A program made the position numbers and the translations under genes. Source: Gibbsiella quercinecans (lineage in GTDB: Bacteria; Pseudomonadota; Gammaproteobacteria; Enterobacterales; Enterobacteriaceae). From it: a DNA stretch of 64,000 nt. The notes under the pieces are model-generated. The model made no database searches, had not been told where the DNA came from, and was given only the letters and a program-made list of their open reading frames with translations. How positions within the stretch are numbered: position 1 is the first letter of the stretch; each line of letters starts with the position of its first letter. The stretch spans positions 5,408,925-5,472,924 of the forward strand of contig NZ_CP014136.1 in NCBI RefSeq assembly GCF_002291425.1, written 5' to 3'. Positions 58,202 to 64,000 of this stretch are shown here, piece by piece.

Positions 58202-59185
58202 CTACAACCAACGGCTGCGTTTCAGCCACCAGGCGACGCCCAGTACCAACCCCACCAGCATCAGGCAAAAGACGGCGAATCCGTAGTTATCGGTATTCCC
58301 CGGGATCCCGCCCAGGTTAACGCCAAACAACCCGGTCAGAAAGGTTGTGGGCAGGAACACCATCGCCAATAACGACATGGTATAAGTACGGCGGTTCATG
58401 GCGTCCGCCATCACCGTGGTGATTTCGTCGGATAACACCGCGGTGCGGGCGATGCTGCTGTCCAGATCGTCCAGCGCGCGCCCCAAACGGTCGGAGATAT
58501 CCTGCATGCGGCGGCGATCGTCATTTTCCATCCACGGCAAGCGCTCGCTGGCCAGGCGGGAGTAGACGTCGCGCTGCGGCGCCATGTAGCGGCGTAGCAC
58601 AATCAGCTGTTTGCGTATCAGCGCCAGTTGACCACGCTCCGGGATCTGCTGCTCCAGCAAGGCGTCTTCCAGATCGATGATCTTATCGTGCAAATCTTCA
58701 ATAAATTCGCTGGCGTGGTCGGTCAACGCATCGGAAATCTCCACCAGCCAGTCGCCGCTGTTGATCGGCCCGGTGCCGCTTTGCAGATCGTTAACCACTT
58801 CATCAATCGAGTACACCTTGCGGTGGCGGGTAGAAACAATCAGCCGATCGGTCATATAAACCCGGAAGGTCACCAGTTGATCCGGCCGCGAGTCGGCATT
58901 GAAGTTTATAGCGCGCAGCGTAATCATGGTGCCGTCGCCCAGCCGGCTGACCCGTGGGCGGGTGCTTTCACCGGCCAAGGCTTCGCGCACCGAATCAGGC
59001 AGTAACGGCGTGGTGTTCAGCCATTGCGCACTGGCCGGGTGGGCGTAGTCCAGATGCAGCCAGCAAGGCTTTTCACTGGTAATTGCGGCTTCATTATCGA
59101 TGGGGGTTACACCGCCCTTGCCGTCAAACTGATAGGCATAGACCGCGTCAGATACCTGTACTGTTCGCCCTTCAATGACATCCAT
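58202..59185 (-). CDS. zntB: Zinc transporter ZntB
   Basis: A 327-residue CorA-superfamily metal transporter. A large cytosolic domain (residues 1-265) precedes two C-terminal helices. The pore signature is GVNLGGIPG near residue 292, ZntB-like rather than the CorA GMN form. [21 protein letters not shown] forms the first helix. It was first assigned as a Zn exporter and later shown to import Zn with protons. It ends WLKRSRWL. Length and position match E. coli. Confidence 0.93.
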   Translation of the reverse strand: MDVIEGRTVQVSDAVYAYQFDGKGGVTPIDNEAAITSEKPCWLHLDYAHPASAQWLNTTPLLPDSVREALAGESTRPRVSRLGDGTMITLRAINFNADSRPDQLVTFRVYMTDRLIVSTRHRKVYSIDEVVNDLQSGTGPINSGDWLVEISDALTDHASEFIEDLHDKIIDLEDALLEQQIPERGQLALIRKQLIVLRRYMAPQRDVYSRLASERLPWMENDDRRRMQDISDRLGRALDDLDSSIARTAVLSDEITTVMADAMNRRTYTMSLLAMVFLPTTFLTGLFGVNLGGIPGNTDNYGFAVFCLMLVGLVLGVAWWLKRSRWL

Positions 59186-59439
59186 CCGTCATCCCCTTTG
59201 TTGTGCCAATACGCGTGAGTCTAGCGTTAATACCTTACAAATCAAAGACGCAGCTGGGGAGTAATTGCCGATAACGTAACGTGCGATTTCCCCAAACGGC
59301 CACCTGTCGGCCAACGCCTTATCAAGCGATAACATAATCGCATCAATGATAATGCGAAAATAAAATAAAAAATTAACATAAGTTTGTTTAACCTCACTTA
59401 TATGAGGCCTATACTCTATTTAACTACGAGGAGGTAGTT

Positions 59440-59688
59440 ATGTTAAGAGATCACTTAAAAATCGATAAAAGCTGCACGTTAGAGAAAGTACGCAATATTC
59501 ACCTGCATAACCAAGGCCAAGAAGAAATCAGCGAATTTATTGTGAAAGACGCTTCCGGCAAGCCGGTGGGCAAAGTGTCAGTACACGATCACTTCAGCAC
59601 CCGCCGCTCTTACCCCACCTCTTACCGCGTGACGCAAACCGATATGGCCGGGCGTGTTGTCGTTGATATCATGCCGGATCGGCTCTGA
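59440..59688 (+). CDS. Small hypothetical protein
   Basis: An 82-residue protein I do not recognise. GAGGAGG lies seven bases before the ATG, a strong ribosome binding site. The product is soluble and polar: a His-rich early part (NIHLHNQGQEE) and a strand-like C-terminal half (KPVGKVSVHDHFSTRRSYPTS), ending VVVDIMPDRL. Upstream, TATACT (59410-59415) could be a -10, and a CCTCA..TGAGG dyad (59392-59407) lies between it and the AT-rich -35 region. Single gene between zntB and mppA. Confidence 0.7.
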   Translation: MLRDHLKIDKSCTLEKVRNIHLHNQGQEEISEFIVKDASGKPVGKVSVHDHFSTRRSYPTSYRVTQTDMAGRVVVDIMPDRL

Positions 59689-59791
59689 TAACAGCACACT
59701 GATTTTCTCCCCCGCCTCATCAGCAAAGGGGCCGCAATGACCCCTGACGCAGATAAGCGTGCTTAATGAAAAGCGCGTGTGCCAACCTACT

Positions 59792-61414
59792 CTAATGCTT
59801 GATGATATACATCGTGTGGCTGTACGCCACGTCTTCCGGATTGGTGATCGGGTAGCCTTTTACCCAGGGCTTAATCAAACGCCCATTGGTGTATTGATAA
59901 ATCGGCGCAATCGGCGCCTGTTCGGCAATGATCTGCTCGGCCCGGTTGTAATCGGCGTTGCGTTCGGCAGGATCGGTTTCACGGCTAGCCTGCTCCAACA
60001 CCCGATCATAATCAGCACTGCGGAATTTGGCGATATTGCCGCTGTGGCTGGAAGTTAGCAGCGAAAGGAACGTTGAAGCTTCGTTATAATCCCCCACCCA
60101 AGACGCGCGAATCACATCGAAATTCCCGCTGTTGCGGCTATCAATGTAGGTTTTCCACTCCTGATTTTGTAGTTTCACCTCCACGCCCAGCTTCTTCTTC
60201 CACATCGAGGCGACGGCGATGGCGATTTTCTGGTGGCTTTCCGAGGTGTTGTATAGCAACGTCAGTTTTAACGGATTGCCTGGCCCGAAACCTGCCGCCT
60301 GCAGCAGCGTTTTGGCCTGTGCGTCCAGCTCAGCCTGGGATTGTTGTTTCAGCAGGCCGTTGTCCGGTGTGAAGCCGGCGGTCACGTCCGGAGTGAAATG
60401 GTAGGCCGGTTTTTCACCGGTACCGAGTACCTTTTCGGCAATGATTTTACGATCGATGGCATAGGACAACGCCTGGCGCACCCGCACATCGCTGGTCGGC
60501 GGCCGTTGGGTATTAAAGGCATAATAATAGGTGCCGAGCTGATCCGGGGTGTACACTTGGCCAGGGATATCTTTCAACAGTTTCTGGTACAGGTTTTTCG
60601 GGAAAGACTCGGTAATATCGATATCTCCCGCCAGGTAGCGCTTGGTCGCGTTGGATTCCTGATTAATCGGCACAAAGGTGACCTTGGTCAGCACCGTATG
60701 GGCGTGATCCCAATAGTGTGGGTTGGGCGCCAGCACCAGTTTTTCATTCACCACCCGTTCCTGCAGTTGATAGGCGCCGTTGCCGACCAGGTTACCGACT
60801 TTGGTCCAGTCGTTGCCGAACTTTTCAACCACCGCTTGCGGCACCGGGAACAGGCTGAAATTGGCCGTCAGGCTGGGGAAGTACGGTACGGGTTTATCCA
60901 ACTGTACTTTAAGCGTATGGTCATCCACCGCGCTGACGCCCAGTTGATTAACCGGCTGTTTGCCGGCGATGATATCGCCGGCATTCTGGATACCGGCCAA
61001 CTGAGCAAACCAGGCAAACGGCGACAGGCTTTTCGGATCCACCAGCCGCTGCCAGCTATAAACAAAATCCTTTGCCGTGACAGGGTCACCGTTAGACCAA
61101 CGTGCGTCTTTGCGCAGCGTGAAAATGTAGGTCTGGTTATCTGTGGTGCTCCACGCCGTGGCCACGCCGGGAATGATTTTACCGTTGGCATCCTGGTTCA
61201 CCAGGCCTTCGAACAAGTCGCGCGCCACCTGTGCTTCCGGCAGGCCCACCGCTTTGATTGGATCAAGCGAGGCCGGCTCATCCTTGATATGGCGCACGAT
61301 TTCCTGCTTGTCCGCCAGCACGGTGCCGGCAGGCACCTCGGCAGCCACCGCGCTGTTGATCCCCGTACTGACAAGCACCGCGCACAGCGCCATCCGCCCT
61401 TTGATTCCCGCCAT
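59792..61414 (-). CDS. mppA: Murein tripeptide-binding protein MppA
   Basis: A 540-residue periplasmic solute-binding protein of the OppA/DppA class. It delivers L-Ala-gamma-D-Glu-meso-DAP to the Opp permease for cell-wall recycling. The signal peptide ends near NSAVAA. PASLDPIKAVGLPEAQVARDLFEGL, DLFEGLV and YAIDRKII are SBP family 5 signatures. ATG 61414 is preceded by GGGATAA; TTG 61420 is an alternative. It lies near mpaA as in E. coli, linking uptake and amidase steps of peptide recycling. Confidence 0.88.
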   Translation of the reverse strand: MAGIKGRMALCAVLVSTGINSAVAAEVPAGTVLADKQEIVRHIKDEPASLDPIKAVGLPEAQVARDLFEGLVNQDANGKIIPGVATAWSTTDNQTYIFTLRKDARWSNGDPVTAKDFVYSWQRLVDPKSLSPFAWFAQLAGIQNAGDIIAGKQPVNQLGVSAVDDHTLKVQLDKPVPYFPSLTANFSLFPVPQAVVEKFGNDWTKVGNLVGNGAYQLQERVVNEKLVLAPNPHYWDHAHTVLTKVTFVPINQESNATKRYLAGDIDITESFPKNLYQKLLKDIPGQVYTPDQLGTYYYAFNTQRPPTSDVRVRQALSYAIDRKIIAEKVLGTGEKPAYHFTPDVTAGFTPDNGLLKQQSQAELDAQAKTLLQAAGFGPGNPLKLTLLYNTSESHQKIAIAVASMWKKKLGVEVKLQNQEWKTYIDSRNSGNFDVIRASWVGDYNEASTFLSLLTSSHSGNIAKFRSADYDRVLEQASRETDPAERNADYNRAEQIIAEQAPIAPIYQYTNGRLIKPWVKGYPITNPEDVAYSHTMYIIKH

Positions 61415-61454
61415 CGTCAATTATCCCCGTTAACCCTATGAATTATTTATCCTA

Positions 61455-61580
61455 TATACCCAAAATAATTCGAGTTGCAGGAAGGCGGCAACACAGCGAA
61501 CCCCCAGGAGCTTACTTGAGTAAGTGACTGGGGTGAGCGAGGAAAGCCAACACACCTGCAGCTTGAAGTATGAAGGGTAT
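61455..61580. repeat. Full-length ERIC element
   Basis: About 126 bp with the central inverted repeat CCCCAGGAGCTTACTTGAG / TAAGTGACTGGGGTGAGCG that underlies the ERIC1R/ERIC2 primer sites, plus the ends ATACCCAAAATAATTCGAG and GCTTGAAGTATGAAGGGTAT. It lies directly upstream of mppA, where it may be part of the mRNA leader or promoter region. Confidence 0.93.
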
Positions 61581-61644
61581 AGCACAAGATCGGCACCCAC
61601 TAGCGCTTTAGCGGGGCGTTCAATACCAACCCACGGCTGGCGGC

Positions 61645-61995
61645 TTAGTCGTACAGGTGAATACTGGCGATCTGGTAGCAGAACTCTTCACCCTCTTCGT
61701 CATCATAAATGGTGAAGTAGCCTTTTTCCGCCAGCGGGCTTTGTTGAATGTCAATGCGCTGCAACTGCCGGGCATTGATATCGTCATAGCCGTAATCCAG
61801 GTAAAAAGCGGCGTTTTGGTAGTCGATATGCAGCGTGAATGGATAGTTGGATTCGTCACCGCGGCCATCGTCGTTTCTCACTACGCCAAACCATGCCCCC
61901 TGGCGGATCTGTTTTTCATCATCCACACCGCACAGCAACGTCAGGCTGTCATTTTCGTTTTCGGTGTAGCGGGCAATTATTCTGGCAATGGGCAT
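61645..61995 (-). CDS. Hypothetical acidic protein
   Basis: A 116-residue protein I do not recognise. It is acidic and rich in aromatic residues, with no signal peptide. FTLHIDYQNAAFYLDYGYDD and YFTIYDDEEGEEFCYQIASIHLYD suggest a small beta-rich fold. I chose ATG 61995 because AAGAGG lies eight bases upstream; the longer frame to 62082 lacks a site and adds a hydrophobic leader. It lies between mpaA and the ERIC. Confidence 0.6.
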   Translation of the reverse strand: MPIARIIARYTENENDSLTLLCGVDDEKQIRQGAWFGVVRNDDGRGDESNYPFTLHIDYQNAAFYLDYGYDDINARQLQRIDIQQSPLAEKGYFTIYDDEEGEEFCYQIASIHLYD

Positions 61996-62161
61996 AGAAC
62001 ATCCTCTTGATATGGTTAGGCCGATGCCTGGATAGTATAACAACAGCGTCAGCGCATATGGCATCAGCCACACAGTAAACATTATCTGTCGCTAGCGGCA
62101 CAAGCCTAATACACTGAATAAAATAATAATCACCTTTTCCTGGCGCACGGAGCGATAAACC

Positions 62162-62869
62162 ATGATCCCACAACGCCCGCGCAGTGAACGTGGCCAATTG
62201 ACCATAGCCGGCGAAAGCTATGGCAAATCGTTATTGGGCGCACCGCTGCTGTATTTCCCTGCGGCAACCGGCACCACCGAAGCCGGGCTGGTGCTGGCCG
62301 GTACCCACGGTGACGAAACCGCCGCCGTGGTGGCGCTATCATGCGCGCTGCGCAGTATTGCGCCCAACCAGCGCCGGCACCATGTGGTGTTGGCCGTGAA
62401 CCCCGACGGCTGCCAACTGGGGCTGCGGGCCAACGCGAACGGCGTGGATCTCAACCGCAACTTCCCCGCCGCCAACTGGCGCTCCGGCGATACGGTTTAC
62501 CGCTGGAACAGCGCGGCCAAGACACGGGATGTGCGCCTTTCCACCGGCGGCCGGCCGGGCTCGGAACCGGAAACCCAGGCGCTGTGCCGCCTGATCCATA
62601 GCCTGAAGCCACAGTGGGTGGTTTCCTTTCATGAACCGCTGGCGTGCATTGAAGATGCCGGCAGCTCGCGCCTTGGGATCTGGCTGGCGCGCCAGTTTGC
62701 CCTGCCGCTGGTGAGCAGCGTTGGTTATGAAACGCCGGGATCGTTTGGCAGTTGGTGCGCGGATTTATCATTGCCGTGCATCACCGCAGAACTGCCGCCG
62801 ATTTCCGCCGACGCGGCCAGCGAACAATACCTTGAGGCGATGGTGGAACTGTTGGCCTACCGCACCTGA
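62162..62869 (+). CDS. mpaA: Murein peptide amidase A
   Basis: A 235-residue M14 Zn-carboxypeptidase that cleaves gamma-D-Glu-meso-DAP bonds in recycled murein tripeptide. The Zn ligands HxxE are in AGTHGDETAA near residue 46, and the third His in VVSFHEPLACI near residue 158. NGVDLNRNFPAANW near residue 98 is the substrate-binding arginine block. The catalytic Glu is in CITAELPPISADA near residue 207. It acts in the cytosol after MppA/Opp uptake. GGAG lies eight to nine bases before the ATG. Confidence 0.9.
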   Translation: MIPQRPRSERGQLTIAGESYGKSLLGAPLLYFPAATGTTEAGLVLAGTHGDETAAVVALSCALRSIAPNQRRHHVVLAVNPDGCQLGLRANANGVDLNRNFPAANWRSGDTVYRWNSAAKTRDVRLSTGGRPGSEPETQALCRLIHSLKPQWVVSFHEPLACIEDAGSSRLGIWLARQFALPLVSSVGYETPGSFGSWCADLSLPCITAELPPISADAASEQYLEAMVELLAYRT

Positions 62870-63116
62870 CCCCGCTTTCGGCCATGCCGTTAGCGGTTGC
62901 AGCCGGTTGATTTATGGCACGGTTTAACCTGGCGGATACAGTCTATTAGCAAACTTTATATATCCAATTTACCCATGTTGACATAAACTTGCGTCACGAG
63001 TAAGCCGCAGGCGGCGCCCCCGAACAGCAGTCAATCGCCGCGGGCGCGGCCCGGCGCAGGCGATGTTCGTATCGGCTGTGCCCTTTGTTATCAACACCTG
63101 TAAAAGGAATCCAGCA

Positions 63117-63620
63117 ATGACCCAGACAGTACATTTTCAAGGCAACCCGGTAACCGTTGACGGTAAACTGCCGCAAGCTGGCGAACAGGCCAAGCCTTTC
63201 ACGCTGGTCGCCAAAGACCTGTCCGACGTAACGCTGAATAGCTTCGCGGGGAAACGCAAAGTTCTGAACATTTTCCCAAGCATTGATACCGGCGTCTGCG
63301 CCACATCCGTGCGCAAATTCAACCAATTGGCCAGCGAATTGGATAACACCGTGGTGCTGTGCATTTCTTCCGATCTGCCGTTTGCCCAGTCCCGCTTCTG
63401 CGGCGCGGAAGGGTTGACCAACGTGGTTACCCTGTCCACTCTGCGTGGTGCCGAGTTCAAACAGGATTACGGTGTGGCGATCGCCGCAGGCCCGCTGGCA
63501 GGCTTGACTGCGCGCGCGGTGGTAGTGTTGGACGGCCAGGATAAGGTGATCTACAGCGAACTGGTGAATGAAATCACCAATGAGCCTGATTACGATGCAG
63601 CGCTGGCGGCACTGAAATAA
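63117..63620 (+). CDS. tpx: Thiol peroxidase Tpx
   Basis: A 167-residue atypical 2-Cys peroxiredoxin reducing lipid and organic hydroperoxides with thioredoxin. The peroxidatic cysteine is in [12 protein letters not shown] near residue 61. The resolving cysteine is in SRFCGAEG near residue 95. ATG 63117 follows AAAGGAA; the frame is open upstream to 63063 but not conserved. Convergent with tyrR and separated by a terminator, as in E. coli. Confidence 0.94.
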   Translation: MTQTVHFQGNPVTVDGKLPQAGEQAKPFTLVAKDLSDVTLNSFAGKRKVLNIFPSIDTGVCATSVRKFNQLASELDNTVVLCISSDLPFAQSRFCGAEGLTNVVTLSTLRGAEFKQDYGVAIAAGPLAGLTARAVVVLDGQDKVIYSELVNEITNEPDYDAALAALK

Positions 63621-63657
63621 AGCGCCAGAAGCCAGGCGTTTCTTGGTTTGAGTAAAC

Positions 63658-63689
63658 AATAAGCAGCGCAACCGCGCTGCTTATTTGTT
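63658..63689. terminator. Bidirectional terminator between tpx and tyrR
   Basis: A 12-bp perfect stem (AATAAGCAGCGC / GCGCTGCTTATT) with AACC loop and T-rich flank. Confidence 0.88.
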
Positions 63690-63715
63690 TTATCGACGCA
63701 TTGCGCGGCGCGGCG

Positions 63716-64000
63716 TTATTCTTCGCCGTCGTCTGCCGCCTTACGATTGCCCAGCCCATACTCGCGCAGCTTGTTGGCGATCGCTGTATGGGATACGCCC
63801 AGCCGCTTTGCCAGCTTGCGCGTGCTCGGGTAGGTGCGATACAGGCGCGTCAGCACCGAGCGTTCAAAACGCTTGCTGATATCGTCCAGCGACCCATCCA
63901 GCGCCTCATCGCCCAGCGGTATTTCCGATTCAAACTCCGGCAGCACAATATCCTGCGGGCGCAGTTCATAGCCTTCGGTTTGGGTGAGCGCACGGTAAAT
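63716..64000 (-). CDS. tyrR: Transcriptional regulator TyrR, C-terminal part (cut by window edge)
   Basis: The last 94 residues of TyrR; the N-terminal part lies beyond the window. The Fis-type helix-turn-helix is clear: YPSTRKLAKRLGVSHTAIANKLREYGL, nearly identical to E. coli TyrR. The frame runs without a stop to the window end (IYRALTQTEGYELRPQDI). TyrR controls aromatic amino acid synthesis and transport. The tail NRKAADDGEE differs from E. coli, which is normal for the non-conserved end. Confidence 0.93.
   Translation of the reverse strand: MYRALTQTEGYELRPQDIVLPEFESEIPLGDEALDGSLDDISKRFERSVLTRLYRTYPSTRKLAKRLGVSHTAIANKLREYGLGNRKAADDGEE

Noticed and set aside
58083..58268. 61-codon frame overlapping the zntB end
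   Set aside because: Overlaps zntB in another frame, weak start and no known family.

Overview
The window is chromosomal DNA of an enterobacterium, most likely a Serratia or close Yersiniaceae relative. The backbone order follows the E. coli terminus-proximal map: tyrR-tpx-mpaA-mppA, zntB, ttcA, ansB, ydbK, ldhA, ydbH-ynbE-ydbL, azoR, hrpA, ydgD-ydgU, rstBA, folM, ydgI, ydgH, pntAB, uspE, fnr and ogt. Three features favour Serratia over Escherichia: an olsF-type ornithine-lipid synthase, fabV in place of fabI-type context, and ERIC repeats. Coding density is high. I see no rRNA, tRNA, CRISPR or prophage.

Region 1-16 kb is accessory-rich. It holds a yjcB-like small membrane protein behind a textbook CRP site; a translationally coupled YedP phosphatase/GT81-like glycosyltransferase pair that looks like a glucosyl- or mannosylglycerate (compatible solute) pathway; an AraC regulator divergent from an EamA exporter; a Fur-boxed TonB-dependent receptor divergent from a Tat-exported PLP aminotransferase, with a 45-bp palindrome between them; a split chromate transporter; a 266-bp MITE-like element; a MocR regulator divergent from a PdxK-like kinase; the c-di-GMP flagellar brake ycgR; an N-formylglutamate amidohydrolase-like gene; and olsF with a Pho box.

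Region 16-30 kb holds ogt, a complete D-arabinitol locus (dalR, divergent from dalD-dalK-dalT), fnr with its own FNR box, uspE, fabV, pntAB and ydgH. An IS200-type element sits directly behind the ydgH terminator. Region 31-45 kb holds ydgI (TTG start), a hypothetical gene, a degenerate ERIC, folM, the RstA/RstB two-component system, an M32 carboxypeptidase, an alpha/beta hydrolase, the 26-residue membrane protein ydgU, ydgD, hrpA and azoR.

Region 45-64 kb carries envelope and redox genes: the YdbH-YnbE-YdbL lipid-transport-type operon, fermentative ldhA, a DUF333 lipoprotein, an EmrE-type SMR exporter, pyruvate:flavodoxin oxidoreductase, an unusual arginase-family protein, periplasmic asparaginase, ttcA followed by a 7-bp tandem repeat, zntB, two small unknown genes, the murein-peptide genes mppA and mpaA, a full ERIC, tpx, and the C-terminal end of tyrR, cut by the window edge.

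The strongest candidate for an undescribed system is the TonB receptor / Tat-exported aminotransferase module at 5.0-8.7 kb. It resembles the logic of Pseudomonas PvdN, a periplasmic PLP enzyme that tailors a siderophore. All functions are inferred from reading the sequence; no database search was run.
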